A stretch of DNA of 64,000 nt from Paenalcaligenes sp052103955 (GCA_052103955.1 JBQELO010000002.1:124001-188000); one strand, 5' to 3'; counted from the first letter of the stretch, positions 17,315 to 26,930 are shown. Program-made: numbers and translations. The notes: generated from the letters alone by a model not told the origin.

Positions 17315-18310
17315 TTATAGCTCACCACAGAAGTTGGTAAGCCAGTATGTAGGCAGTTCGTCTGTGTTAACGCCCGCTCCTAAAAGAGAAAAAAGCTTTG
17401 CCAACGCCGCTTCGCGCGTCATACGGCCGCTGGGTAGCATACCGGCTTGCACCAATAAACTGCCTGCGGCGTATTGACCGGGCAAAACGCTGCCTATGGG
17501 GCACTGGCTACTACCTACCACTGCCACACCTTGAGCAGTAGCATGGCGCAATACCGCCACTAATTTTTCATCCTCGGTAGGGCCAGTACCCGTGCCGTAG
17601 CACTCTAGCACCACCCCTTTCACGCCAGTATCCAAGATACTTTGCAAAACACTGGCCTGAAAACCAGGATAGAAAGGCACCACAGCCAACGATACAGGCT
17701 GTCGCTGCACCTGAAAATTCAGTTCGGCAGGTATGGTACGCACTTCTGGCGGCACCGCATCCCTGCCCAATGCCCTGAATGCATCATCGGCATCACTATG
17801 CCACTTAGTCACCTGCGCGCCATGCAACAACCGCTGGTGGAAGTACACAAACACACCTGCTGTACAGCGCTGTATGGCCGATAGCGCCCCAAACACATTC
17901 GCCCACGCATCAGTATCCGCCTGTACGGCAGGTCGCATAGAGCCTGTGAGCACGACCGGAACCCCTAAACCGCCTAGCAAAAAGCTCAACGCCGCTGCGC
18001 TGTAAGCCAAGGTATCTGTGCCATGCAGCACCACCACACCACGGCAACCTTGCTGTACAGCGTGCACGACTTCATCGCGCATACGCAGCCATAACTGCTG
18101 AGTCATGTTGGCACTATCAATAGGCGGGGCTATGGCCGCATACCGCCACGCCGGTAATTCGTGGGCTTGCGGCCACCCCTGTTGGGCCTGTTGAATCCGC
18201 TGCTCAAACCCTGCAGCAGGCGCCCAACCTTGGGCACTGCGCTCCATACCCAAGGTGCCGCCGGTATACAGAATTAATACCGGCCCTGTGGCGGATACGT
18301 CGTGCATCAT
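17315..18310 (-). CDS. L-asparaginase (AnsA-like)
   Basis: Hydrolyses asparagine to aspartate and ammonia. It has 331 residues. The first threonine motif is LYTGGTLGM (about residues 15-23), the second is VVLHGTDTLAYSA, and TGSMRPA follows. There is no signal peptide, so it is the cytoplasmic type. It overlaps metC by four bases (ATGA), so the two are co-translated, an unusual pairing. The start could be either of two adjacent ATGs (18310 or 18307). Specificity for asparagine over other amides is inferred from family. Confidence 0.87.
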   Translation of the reverse strand: MMHDVSATGPVLILYTGGTLGMERSAQGWAPAAGFEQRIQQAQQGWPQAHELPAWRYAAIAPPIDSANMTQQLWLRMRDEVVHAVQQGCRGVVVLHGTDTLAYSAAALSFLLGGLGVPVVLTGSMRPAVQADTDAWANVFGALSAIQRCTAGVFVYFHQRLLHGAQVTKWHSDADDAFRALGRDAVPPEVRTIPAELNFQVQRQPVSLAVVPFYPGFQASVLQSILDTGVKGVVLECYGTGTGPTEDEKLVAVLRHATAQGVAVVGSSQCPIGSVLPGQYAAGSLLVQAGMLPSGRMTREAALAKLFSLLGAGVNTDELPTYWLTNFCGEL

Positions 18311-19509
18311 GCTGTTTTAGCAATCGCTAAGGCTTGTGTCAGATCCGCAATCAAATCGTCAGGGTGTTCTAAACCCGCATGTAATCGAATTAATGGCTTC
18401 GTGCTGTGATTCCAGTAAGAATGCGGATTCACCAATTCAGGCTCTACGTATTGCACCAAGCTTTCAAAGCCACCCCACGAATAACCAATACCAAACAGCG
18501 TTAAGGCATTCACAAAACGGCGGGCTTGTTCGGCTGAAACGTTCAGGCTAAACGCCAACATACCGTTAGACCCAGTGGCATCTCGCTTCCATAATGCATG
18601 GCCGGGGTCACTAGGCAAAGCAGGGTGAAACACGCGCTCTACTTCTGACTGCGCACTTAAGAACTCAGCCAGTTTCAACCCGTTGGCAGCGCTTTCTCGC
18701 ATACGTATGGACAAGGTGCGCACCCCACGCAAGGCTAGCCATACATCATCGGCGCTCACGGAATAACCCAACGCGTAATTGGTTTTTTTCACGGTTGAAA
18801 TCAGGGCAGCATTATCCCCAACCACCACCGCCCCCATCATCAAGTCAGAGTGCCCCGCCACATATTTGGTTGCGGCGATCACTGATACATCCACCCCTAG
18901 CTCTAGTGGTCGGTACGCATAACCCGACCCCCAGGTGTTATCAGCTACGGTGACTAAGTTATGTTCTTTCGCTACGGCTACTAACGCTGGCACATCCAGC
19001 ATTTGCATCAACAACGAACCGGGTGACTCCATGTAGAGCACTTTAGTATTGGGGCGTATTGCGGCCCGTACTGATGCCACGTCGGGCGCTACGTAGGTAA
19101 TTTCTATGCCCAAGCGCTTCGCTAAACCTGAATCATATAAGCGTACCGGCGCATAGGCGGAATCGGTCACCAGCACATGATCGCCATGCTGCACAAAGGC
19201 TGTAATACCCAATGCCACGGCTGCCATGCCCGACGGCACTAGCGCACAGTATTGGCCTTGCTCTAGCTCGCAAAACACCTGTTCTAGGGCCGCGTGTGTA
19301 TCCAACCCCCCTCGCCCATAAGCAGGTCTACGCTCACCGGCGGCTTGTGCTGCCTGTGCACGATCTAAGTCTTCCAAGGAGCGAAACCGCACAGTGCTAG
19401 ATCGCATGGCAGGCATAGCAACAGGCGCTGCACCTGTTTGTGGGTCAAACTCAGCCAACCCAAGGTGAGCAAGCTTGGTGTCCAAATGGCGGGAGGAAGA
19501 CTGACTCAT
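18307..19509 (-). CDS. metC: Cystathionine beta-lyase MetC
   Basis: A Cys/Met-metabolism PLP enzyme of 400 residues that cleaves cystathionine to homocysteine, pyruvate and ammonia. It shows YGRGGLDTHAALE, the PLP lysine in SVIAATKYVAGHSD, YSVSADDVWLALRG and the C-terminal SWGGFESLV that marks the beta-lyase branch rather than gamma-synthases. The start follows a plausible GGATACCGTC site. It is the first gene of a two-gene unit with asparaginase. Methionine gamma-lyase or cysteine desulfhydrase activity is possible in this family. Confidence 0.9.
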   Translation of the reverse strand: MSQSSSRHLDTKLAHLGLAEFDPQTGAAPVAMPAMRSSTVRFRSLEDLDRAQAAQAAGERRPAYGRGGLDTHAALEQVFCELEQGQYCALVPSGMAAVALGITAFVQHGDHVLVTDSAYAPVRLYDSGLAKRLGIEITYVAPDVASVRAAIRPNTKVLYMESPGSLLMQMLDVPALVAVAKEHNLVTVADNTWGSGYAYRPLELGVDVSVIAATKYVAGHSDLMMGAVVVGDNAALISTVKKTNYALGYSVSADDVWLALRGVRTLSIRMRESAANGLKLAEFLSAQSEVERVFHPALPSDPGHALWKRDATGSNGMLAFSLNVSAEQARRFVNALTLFGIGYSWGGFESLVQYVEPELVNPHSYWNHSTKPLIRLHAGLEHPDDLIADLTQALAIAKTA

Positions 19510-19584
19510 GACGGTATCCTGCAGAAATTAGCTAAAGGTATACGCTAGCATAAAGTCTGCAGGGACGGTACACGCACAATGGCA

Positions 19585-20655
19585 TTAGCTACACACAAAA
19601 TAATAGATGCCGTCATCACGTTTTTCGCGACGTAATTTGCCCTCAAACCACAGCGCATGCAGGTGGGCTAATGCCTCGCCCATGGCAAAGGTTAATTGAT
19701 GCAGATCTAGCTCACGTTTAAACAACACGGGCACCAACCCTGCTGCACTCAACCCCGTACTACCGCAGGCTTCTAGGGTATCTACCAAACGGTCCTTATG
19801 GTGCTGCGTCAAATCGGCAACACGACCATGTAAACCTCTGAATACCTTGCCATGTGACGGCAAAATCAGCACATCCTTAGGTAAGACGTTGTACTCTGCC
19901 AGCGACTGCACAAAACAAGGTAACGGATTGGCTTCAGGCTCATGGTCAAACACACTCACGTTGGTGGAAATACGTGGCAACATCATGTCGCCAGAAATCA
20001 GTACGTTCAACGCGGGGCTGTATAACGACACATGCTCCGGCGCATGACCGTACCCCACGATGATTTCCCAACAATTCGCACCAATCGTCAGGCTGTGCCC
20101 CGCCATCAAACGGTGAAAACTGCTAGGCATGTCGGACACCAGTCCGGGGTAATAACCAGCACGTTCTTTAATTTTTTGCTGCGACTCTGGGTCACTCAAC
20201 CCATTACGCCCAAAGTGAGCCGCCGCGTTCTCGCCACTTTTTTGGGCCGCTTTGGCATCATTACGACGCTGCGACCACAAACAGGCAATGGTGTAGTCCG
20301 TCATGCTCATGTACAGAGGCGCGCTCCAACGCTCGCACAGCCAACCGGCCAAACCCACGTGATCGGGGTGCATATGGGTCACCAACACACGCAGCACAGG
20401 CAGACCCTGTAGCTGTGTGGCAAACAGTTGTTCCCATTGCTCTTTCACCACGTCACGGTTCACACCGCAATCCACAATCATCCAACCCTGCTTGCCTTCT
20501 ACTTCGTCACGCAACAACCAAACGTTGATGTGATCCAAGGCAAACGGTAATGGCAAACGCGCCCAGAATACGCCAGGGGCAACTTCCATTATCTGGCTAG
20601 GCTCAGGCAGTGCATCACCAAAGGGGTAGCTCACTGCGTCATGGGTATCTTGCAT
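19585..20655 (-). CDS. MBL-fold metallo-hydrolase with C-terminal winged helix
   Basis: A 356-residue metallo-beta-lactamase-fold hydrolase. The metal motif is VTHMHPDHVG (H-x-H-x-D-H), with further ligands in GYGHAPEH and in ISGDMMLP. The C-terminal 80 residues form a small helical or winged domain like that of LACTB2/glyoxalase-II relatives. Start ATG 20655 (MQDTHDAVSY) follows GGAGAAG and is preferred to an in-frame opening up to 111 bases upstream. It is divergent from aceK. The substrate is unknown; thioesters are common for the family. Confidence 0.85.
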   Translation of the reverse strand: MQDTHDAVSYPFGDALPEPSQIMEVAPGVFWARLPLPFALDHINVWLLRDEVEGKQGWMIVDCGVNRDVVKEQWEQLFATQLQGLPVLRVLVTHMHPDHVGLAGWLCERWSAPLYMSMTDYTIACLWSQRRNDAKAAQKSGENAAAHFGRNGLSDPESQQKIKERAGYYPGLVSDMPSSFHRLMAGHSLTIGANCWEIIVGYGHAPEHVSLYSPALNVLISGDMMLPRISTNVSVFDHEPEANPLPCFVQSLAEYNVLPKDVLILPSHGKVFRGLHGRVADLTQHHKDRLVDTLEACGSTGLSAAGLVPVLFKRELDLHQLTFAMGEALAHLHALWFEGKLRREKRDDGIYYFVCS

Positions 20656-20780
20656 TCTGTCTTCTCCAATCATTACGTTCGTGCTTTGTAACAGGCATAA
20701 TAGGACAGCCCTTTGTCTCAGCCAATATTTGTTTGCTGAAGCACACTTTCTGGAACTTTTCACCACGGTAAGACCACACC

Positions 20781-22616
20781 ATGTTCGAGTCCGATAGTCC
20801 CAGCATCACCCCTGTTTCTCCCAAAGGCCCATCGCCATTGGATATTGCCCAAACCATTTTGAATGGGTTTAACCGTCACTATGCGCTGTTTCGCTACAGT
20901 GCCCAACGTGCCAAAGTGCTGTTTGAGTCTGCCGCATGGCACGCTATACAACACCTGTCTCGTGAGCGCATTGAATATTACGATATACGCGTACGTGAAT
21001 GTGCTGCTGTACTCAGCTCGGCGTTGAAAAGTAACCGTACCACTCCAGACGAACATAGCCAACTGACGCACTTAGACGAACCGCAACACCAATTTTGGCA
21101 TCAGGTAAAACGGGAGTTCGTAGGGCTATTACGTCGCCATCACCAACCCGAATGTGCCGAGACTTTTTTCAACTCAGTATCGTGTCGAGTACTGCACCGT
21201 AACTATTTCAACAATGACTTTCTGTTTGTACGGCCCGCGATTGCTACCGAATACCTAGACGGTAGCCGACCGTCTTACCGTGCGTACTACCCCTTAGAAC
21301 AAGGCTTAGCAGCATCGCTAAAAACCATGATTCAAGGGTTTGGTCTGGCCGCCCCCTTTGCCGATTTGCCCGCTGATGTTCGGGTGCTAGCGCGCCGTAT
21401 CGTTAGTACATTACGCCAACGCCTACCGGCAGACCCCGGGCACCGCTTAGGCCCAGATTGCCAGTTTCAGGTGTTGAATTCACTGTTCTTCCGTAACAAG
21501 GGTGCCTATATTGTTGGACGGTTTATTAATCACGGTAATATCCACCCCTTTGCCATTGCCTTAACGCACACACCTGCCGGTACTATCACCTTAGATGCGT
21601 TGCTGGACACTAGCGACGACATCAGTACCCTATTTAGCTTTACTCGTGCCTACTTCTTGGTAGACATGGAAACCCCTTCTGCCTACGTAAATTTTTTGGT
21701 TACGCTGCTGCCCCGTAAATCCAAGGCCGAGTTCTACAACGCCATCGGTTTGCAAAAACAGGGGAAAACGCTGTTTTACAGGGATTTTCTCTACCATTTA
21801 GCGCATTCCAACGACCAATTCACCCTATCTGCCGGTATTAAAGGGATGGTGATGTGCGTGTTTACCTTGCCGTCATACCCCTACGTATTCAAGCTCATAC
21901 GCGACCGTATACGTAAAAGCGGCATGGATCACGCTACCGTCAAAGAACGCTATCAGCTGGTTAAAAAACACGACCGTGCGGGCCGTATGGCCGATACGTG
22001 GGAGTATTCGCAAGTCGCCCTGCCGTTAGACCGTTTCGACCCTGAATTACTAGAAGAATTACGCCGCGAAGTGCCTGCTCAAATAGAGGAAAGCGAGGGT
22101 TCTATTGTGCTACGTCATGTGTACATTGAACGCCGCATGCTACCGTTGAATCTGTTCTTACAGCGTGCCAATGAAACGGCCATTGAAGGTGCCATTAAAC
22201 AGTACGGTGATGCCATACGTGAGCTGGCTGCCAACAATATATTCCCCGGTGATATGCTGTACAAGAACTTTGGTCTGACCCGTTTGGGGCGTTTGGTTTT
22301 CTATGACTATGATGAAATCCAGCGTATGACAGAAATGCAATTTCGCACCATTCCGCCCGCCCCCAACGAAGAAGCCGAGTTATCGGGAGAGCCGTGGTAC
22401 CCCGTGGGTAAAAACGATGTTTTCCCTGAAGAGTTTGAGTATTTCTTGCTGGGTGACCCACGCATTAAAACCGCCTTCAAAAAATACCATGCTGAACTGC
22501 TGGACGCCCAATGGTGGAACCAGTGCCGTGAACGTGTCGCACAGGGCAGATTGGAGAATATTTACCCCTATCCCCTTACTAAACGATTAGAAAATTGCCG
22601 CAGCGCAGCAATTTAA
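20781..22616 (+). CDS. aceK: Isocitrate dehydrogenase kinase/phosphatase AceK
   Basis: A bifunctional enzyme that phosphorylates and dephosphorylates isocitrate dehydrogenase, sending carbon into the glyoxylate shunt during growth on acetate or fatty acids. The 611 residues match the family. The regulatory N-terminal half ends near residue 310; the kinase core has the glycine-rich AGIKGMVMCVFTLPSYPYVFK and the Asp region MLYKNFGLTRLGRLVFYDYDE. The aceA and aceB genes are not in the window. The thiolase follows 50 bases later on the same strand. Confidence 0.96.
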   Translation: MFESDSPSITPVSPKGPSPLDIAQTILNGFNRHYALFRYSAQRAKVLFESAAWHAIQHLSRERIEYYDIRVRECAAVLSSALKSNRTTPDEHSQLTHLDEPQHQFWHQVKREFVGLLRRHHQPECAETFFNSVSCRVLHRNYFNNDFLFVRPAIATEYLDGSRPSYRAYYPLEQGLAASLKTMIQGFGLAAPFADLPADVRVLARRIVSTLRQRLPADPGHRLGPDCQFQVLNSLFFRNKGAYIVGRFINHGNIHPFAIALTHTPAGTITLDALLDTSDDISTLFSFTRAYFLVDMETPSAYVNFLVTLLPRKSKAEFYNAIGLQKQGKTLFYRDFLYHLAHSNDQFTLSAGIKGMVMCVFTLPSYPYVFKLIRDRIRKSGMDHATVKERYQLVKKHDRAGRMADTWEYSQVALPLDRFDPELLEELRREVPAQIEESEGSIVLRHVYIERRMLPLNLFLQRANETAIEGAIKQYGDAIRELAANNIFPGDMLYKNFGLTRLGRLVFYDYDEIQRMTEMQFRTIPPAPNEEAELSGEPWYPVGKNDVFPEEFEYFLLGDPRIKTAFKKYHAELLDAQWWNQCRERVAQGRLENIYPYPLTKRLENCRSAAI

Positions 22617-22666
22617 TGGATAATGGTGTGACATAACCTGACTAAACAACCCGAGGAGCTCTTGCC

Positions 22667-23848
22667 ATGTCAGATCCTGTTGTGATTGCTTCGATTGCCC
22701 GTACCCCTATGGGTGCCATGATGGGTAGTCTTTCTTCCCTAGCCGCTCACGAACTGGGTGCGGTTGCCATCAAAGCCGCTGTAGAGCGCGCTGGCATTGA
22801 TTCTGCCCTGATCGACGAAGTGATCATGGGTAACGTACTGCAAGCTGGCCAAGGCCAAGCGCCTGCACGTCAAGCTGCTATCGGTGCAGGCTTGCCGCAA
22901 AGCGTCGGTGCAACGACAGTACACAAAGTATGTGGTTCCGGCATGCGTGCGGCCATGTTTGGTCACGATATGCTGTTGGGTGGTAGTGCTGACGTCGTCG
23001 TCGCTGGCGGCCAAGAAAGCATGAGCAATGCTCCCTACCTGCTGCTGCGTGGCCGTCAAGGCTACCGCTACGGTCATTCCACTGTGTATGACCATATGGC
23101 ACTGGATGGTCTGGAAGACGCGTACCAAAAAGGTACGGCGATGGGTGTTTTCGCTGAAAGCTGCGTAGACAAATACCAGTTCACCCGCGAAGAACAAGAT
23201 GCGTTCACTGTAGAATCTCTGCGTCGTGCCAGTGCTGCTACCGAAGATGGTAGTTTTGCCTTTGAGATCACTCCAGTGACGGTTGCTGGCCGCAAAGGCG
23301 ACACGGTTGTAGACACAGACGAAGCACCTCAGCGTGCAATGCCTGAAAAAATCCCAACCTTGCGTCCTGCTTTTAAGAAAGACGGTTCCATTACTGCCGC
23401 AACCTCGTCCTCTATTTCGGACGGTGCCGCAGCCATGGTATTGATGCGCTCGTCCACCGCTGGTGAGTTGGGTGTTAAACCTTTGGCAAAAATCGTAGGC
23501 CACACACAGTTTGCACATAAGCCAGAATGGTTCACGACTGCCCCTGTAGGCGCGATTCAAAAACTGCTGAAGAAAACCGGCTGGAAAGTTGAAGACGTAG
23601 ACCTATTCGAGATCAACGAAGCCTTTGCCGTGGTTACCATGGCTGCCATGAAAGAGCTGAACATTCCTCACGATAAAGTGAACGTTCACGGTGGCGCTAC
23701 AGCATTGGGTCACCCTATTGGTGCATCCGGTGCGCGTTTGATCGCAACTCTGGTTGGTGCGTTGAAACAAAAAGGCTTGAAACGCGGTATTGCCTCGCTG
23801 TGTATCGGTGGTGGTGAAGCCGTAGCTATGGCCGTAGAAATGCTGTAA
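22667..23848 (+). CDS. Acetyl-CoA C-acetyltransferase (thiolase)
   Basis: Condenses two acetyl-CoA to acetoacetyl-CoA or runs in reverse, in cytoplasmic beta-ketothiolase reactions. It has 393 residues, with the acylated Cys89 in HKVCGSG, the histidine in GGATALGHPIGASGAR and the second catalytic Cys in CIGGGEA. Start ATG 22667 follows GAGGAGC. No phaB or CoA-transferase gene lies next to it, so a role in polyhydroxybutyrate synthesis or in acetoacetate breakdown cannot be chosen. The neighbour aceK fits acetate or fatty acid growth. Confidence 0.93.
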   Translation: MSDPVVIASIARTPMGAMMGSLSSLAAHELGAVAIKAAVERAGIDSALIDEVIMGNVLQAGQGQAPARQAAIGAGLPQSVGATTVHKVCGSGMRAAMFGHDMLLGGSADVVVAGGQESMSNAPYLLLRGRQGYRYGHSTVYDHMALDGLEDAYQKGTAMGVFAESCVDKYQFTREEQDAFTVESLRRASAATEDGSFAFEITPVTVAGRKGDTVVDTDEAPQRAMPEKIPTLRPAFKKDGSITAATSSSISDGAAAMVLMRSSTAGELGVKPLAKIVGHTQFAHKPEWFTTAPVGAIQKLLKKTGWKVEDVDLFEINEAFAVVTMAAMKELNIPHDKVNVHGGATALGHPIGASGARLIATLVGALKQKGLKRGIASLCIGGGEAVAMAVEML

Positions 23849-23883
23849 TGCTTGAAGCCAGTGTAAATGCTGGCTTGTAGCTG

Positions 23884-23912
23884 AAAACCTCTGGTGTTTT
23901 GCCAGAGGTTTT
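23884..23912 (+). terminator. Terminator of the thiolase gene
   Basis: AAAACCTCTGG (23884-23894) pairs with CCAGAGGTTTT (23902-23912), followed by more T. It lies 36 bases past the stop codon. Confidence 0.9.
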
Positions 23913-24099
23913 TTCGTTTGAGCGCTGTGTTCATCGCACATCATTCCTGCAACATCTCCCCCTTATATCCCCCTCTAACCCTAGCGTGACTACGCTAAAG
24001 ACCAAAGCAACGCGGGTTATGCGTTAAAATCATCCGATTGAGGTTGGAAATCACTTTCCTACTTTCCCCTATTTCCCCTGCTTTCTCGACGAGGAACTC

Positions 24100-25248
24100 A
24101 TGTTACTGCGTACCTTGCTGGTGACTCTGGCTACTGCTTTTGCTCTGCAATCACCCATCGCCTCTGCCCAAGTCAAGGTAGGGGTCATTACCTCCTCCAC
24201 TGGCTCTACTGCCATGGTTGGCATCCCGCAAAACAATACCGTGCCACTGCTGCCTCAGAAAGCTGGCGATTTGGATATTGAGTACATTGCCTTGGACGAT
24301 GCTAGCGTTACCAACCAAACCGTCACGGCATTCCGCAAACTGATTTCAGAGCACAAAATTGATGCGTTGATTGGGCCTACTGGTTCACCGCATGCGATTA
24401 ACCTGATTCCGTTTGCCGCTGAATCTGGCACGCCCATTCTGTCGCCTGTGGGCGCAGCGGCTGTTATTTTGCCGATGACACCCGAGAAAAAATGGATTTT
24501 CAAAACCACCCAGAACGATGACATTATCGGTTCTGCGTTAGTAAAACACATGGTGGACAACGGGGTTAAAACGGCTGGTTTCATTGGCTTTAACGATGCA
24601 TACGGCGAAAGCTGGTTAAACGTGTTTAACCAATTGGCGGCTGAAAATGGTATTGAGATCGTCGCCACAGAACGCTATGTACGTTCAGACAACTCGGTTA
24701 CAGGCCAAGCCTTGAAAGTATTTTCTGCTAAACCCGACGCTGTGCTGATTGCGGGCACAGGTGCTGCTGCCGTGCTGCCACAAGTAACGCTGGCTAAACT
24801 GGGCTACGAAGGCCAGTTCTACCAAACTCACGGTGCGGCGTTACCGGCCTTCTTGTCACTGGGTGGCCCAGAGGTGGAAGGTACTGTACTGGCGGCTAGC
24901 TTGATGTTGGTGCTGCCAGAAATCGAAGACAGCAATCCATCTAAAGCGATTGCTCAAAACTACATTGATCGCTACACCGCTAAATACGGTGAAGCCCCAG
25001 CCACCTTTGGTGCTAACGTGTTTGACGCTGGTTTGCTGCTAGAAAAAGCCATTCCTATTGCAGCACAAACAGCACAACCCGGTACACCTGAGTTCCGTGC
25101 TGCCTTGCGTGATGCGCTAGAACAAACCACTGAACTGGTGGCTACACAGGGTGTGTATAACATGACCCCTGAGGATCACAGCGGCTTTGACGAACGTGGC
25201 CGAGAGATGATCATCGTGAAAGATGGTCAGTGGCGTTTACTGAAATAA
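24100..25248 (+). CDS. Branched-chain amino acid-type ABC substrate-binding protein
   Basis: A periplasmic type I binding protein (Peripla_BP_6, LivK-like) of 382 residues. The Sec signal peptide ends at ASA before QVKVGVI, and a two-lobe receptor follows (SSTGSTAMVG, ALDDASV, LIGPTGSPHA, GFIGFNDAYGESW). Start ATG 24100 follows GAGGAAC. It stands alone with its own terminator and no livHMGF genes beside it, so it must serve a transporter encoded elsewhere. The ligand is unknown: branched-chain amino acids, amides or aromatic acids are all known for the family. Confidence 0.88.
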   Translation: MLLRTLLVTLATAFALQSPIASAQVKVGVITSSTGSTAMVGIPQNNTVPLLPQKAGDLDIEYIALDDASVTNQTVTAFRKLISEHKIDALIGPTGSPHAINLIPFAAESGTPILSPVGAAAVILPMTPEKKWIFKTTQNDDIIGSALVKHMVDNGVKTAGFIGFNDAYGESWLNVFNQLAAENGIEIVATERYVRSDNSVTGQALKVFSAKPDAVLIAGTGAAAVLPQVTLAKLGYEGQFYQTHGAALPAFLSLGGPEVEGTVLAASLMLVLPEIEDSNPSKAIAQNYIDRYTAKYGEAPATFGANVFDAGLLLEKAIPIAAQTAQPGTPEFRAALRDALEQTTELVATQGVYNMTPEDHSGFDERGREMIIVKDGQWRLLK

Positions 25249-25260
25249 CGCCTTCTAACA

Positions 25261-25290
25261 AGCCGGGAAATCCACTAGATTCCCGGCTTT
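25261..25290 (+). terminator. Terminator of the LivK-like gene
   Basis: AGCCGGGAA (25261-25269) pairs with TTCCCGGCT (25280-25288) and runs into TTTTT. It lies just past the stop codon. Confidence 0.9.
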
Positions 25291-25384
25291 TTACTGCTCT
25301 ATAGACGAAGCATTTATTTACGCCACACTGCTTCTGAAAGCAAAAGCTCCATGCTATGCTGCCCATTAGAAAATTCTTGTCACG

Positions 25385-25430
25385 CAGTACCTGTGTACTG
25401 TGCATGAAATAAGAAAACCTGTTCACAGGT
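25385..25430. promoter_or_regulatory. Two small inverted repeats upstream of the amidase/transport operon
   Basis: CAGTAC-CTGT-GTACTG (25385-25400) and ACCTGT-TC-ACAGGT (25417-25430) lie in the 200-base gap before the SDR gene; the second is close to its ribosome site. They could be operators for an unlinked regulator, since no regulator gene adjoins this operon. They could also be small RNA hairpins. Confidence 0.35.
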
Positions 25431-25449
25431 ATAACGACGGTGGAGCAAC

Positions 25450-26208
25450 ATGGAACAACAGAGAGTCATCCTCATCACGGGTGCTGGTTCAGGTATTGGT
25501 GCGGCCATCGCCCGCGCACTGGCCTCAGAACACACCTCCCTACTTTTACATTCCCGTGGCGCTGACGACAGCAGTCGGCAAGCCATGCAACAGGTACTAG
25601 ACAGCGTACGTGCGCTGGGCGCGAAGGCAGAGTCTTACTTTGCTGATCTTAACGAGCCCCAACAAGCACGCCGTATCGTAGAGGCCTGTGTGCAAACCTT
25701 TGGTACCGTAGACCAGCTCGTCAGCAATGCCGGCCACGCTAGCAAGAAAAACCTGCAAGAAGCCTCGTCTCAGGACTTAGCCGAAGCCGTACAAAGCATG
25801 GCAGGCGCTTTCTTGGAACTGGTGCAAACGGCCAGACCCTACTTAGAAAAATCTTCCTGTGGCAGCATCGTCCTCACCAGCTCGTTTGTCGCGCACCGCT
25901 TCAAACCCGGTGAGCTCTACCCCCTGACTGCTGCCGCTAAAGCCACCGCTGAAGCCTTGGCCATGAGCCTTGCCGCTGAGCTGGCCTCCTCTGGCATTAC
26001 GGTTAACTGCGTACTGCCTGGCTACACCCTAAAAGACAGCCAACGTTACCCACATGTAGATTGGCAAAACCGTCTGCCTACACCTCCGCTAGGACGTTTT
26101 GGTCAACCCGATGACGTCGCTGGAGCAGTAGCGTATCTGTTGAGTTCTCACGCCCGCTATGTGACCGGGCAGAAACTTTCTATAGATGGCGGTTTGCGTT
26201 TAGGGTAA
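25450..26208 (+). CDS. SDR-family oxidoreductase with atypical active site
   Basis: A 252-residue Rossmann-fold short-chain dehydrogenase. The NAD(P) motif TGAGSGIG (residues 10-17), SNAG (92-95), the active serine region VLTSS and the C-terminal VTGQKLSIDGG are all present. The usual Y-x3-K is missing. Tyr157 lies seven residues before Lys164, and Thr160 occupies the usual tyrosine position. Activity may be altered, or the local helix may shift. It is the first gene of an operon with an amino acid ABC importer, an amidase and an FAD oxidase. The substrate is unknown. Confidence 0.82.
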   Translation: MEQQRVILITGAGSGIGAAIARALASEHTSLLLHSRGADDSSRQAMQQVLDSVRALGAKAESYFADLNEPQQARRIVEACVQTFGTVDQLVSNAGHASKKNLQEASSQDLAEAVQSMAGAFLELVQTARPYLEKSSCGSIVLTSSFVAHRFKPGELYPLTAAAKATAEALAMSLAAELASSGITVNCVLPGYTLKDSQRYPHVDWQNRLPTPPLGRFGQPDDVAGAVAYLLSSHARYVTGQKLSIDGGLRLG

Positions 26209-26256
26209 TTGCCCGATTTTGCCGTTCTGTTTGCTGTAACACGGAGCTATAGGCCT

Positions 26257-26919
26257 ATGTATCAATGGGACTTCAGCCAAGTCTGGCGCTATAAAGAAAT
26301 TTTACTGGCAGGCTTGCAATACACCTTGTTTTACACCGTGCTTAGTATCGCCTTCGGGCTGGTGCTGGGACTTTTTGTGGCATTGGGGCGCATTAGTAGC
26401 CCCCGTGCGTTGGGCATACCACTGCGTGGTGCTGTAGAGCTTTTTAGATGTACCCCGTTCTTAGTCATTCTGATTTGGTTTTACTACGCCTTACCAGTAC
26501 TGATAGACATTAACTTGTCTGCCCCTATGGCGGCTTTGCTCGCGCTATCGCTATATGGTGCCGCGTTTTACTCGGAAATCATCCGTGCTGGGATTGTGTC
26601 TATTGATGATGGGCAAGTAGAAGCCGCTAAAGCCTTAGGCATGCGCAAGTGGCAAGTCTTACGCCGTGTGATCTTGCCGCAAGCCTTTAAACGCATGATT
26701 CCACCGCTGATGAACCAGTCGATTTTGCAGCTCAAAAACACCTCGCTGGTGTCTGTGCTGGCCGTACCCGACTTGGTGTATCAGGGGCAATTGATTGCAC
26801 ACGAAACCTACCGCCCGTTAGAAGTCTACACCGTAGTAGCGTTGGCCTACTTCGTCGTGCTGTTCCCAGCTACCTTGCTGGTACAGCATATTGAAAACCG
26901 TCTGGCTCGCAGCAACTAG
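26257..26919 (+). CDS. Polar amino acid ABC transporter permease
   Basis: A HisM/GlnP-family inner-membrane permease of 220 residues with about five transmembrane helices. The coupling-loop motif is EAAKALGMRKWQVLRRVILPQA (about residues 127 onward). I take ATG 26257 (MYQWDFSQVW) as the start; a TTG 48 bases upstream overlaps the SDR stop. Only one permease gene is present, so it probably works as a homodimer. It belongs with the ATPase 11 bases downstream and the binding protein at 29238. Confidence 0.9.
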   Translation: MYQWDFSQVWRYKEILLAGLQYTLFYTVLSIAFGLVLGLFVALGRISSPRALGIPLRGAVELFRCTPFLVILIWFYYALPVLIDINLSAPMAALLALSLYGAAFYSEIIRAGIVSIDDGQVEAAKALGMRKWQVLRRVILPQAFKRMIPPLMNQSILQLKNTSLVSVLAVPDLVYQGQLIAHETYRPLEVYTVVALAYFVVLFPATLLVQHIENRLARSN

Positions 26920-26930
26920 GGGGCACTGCC

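Noticed and set aside
19539..19544. Extra GTATAC site upstream of metC as part of the GntR regulon (also one at 31392).
   Set aside because: Neither lies in the HDO locus nor in a palindromic context; a six-base word is expected about 15 times in 64 kb by chance.
22739..23560. Long open frame on the minus strand inside the thiolase gene (273 codons).
   Set aside because: The plus-strand thiolase has all its catalytic motifs over the same span; the antisense protein has no recognisable domain and looks like a codon-bias shadow.
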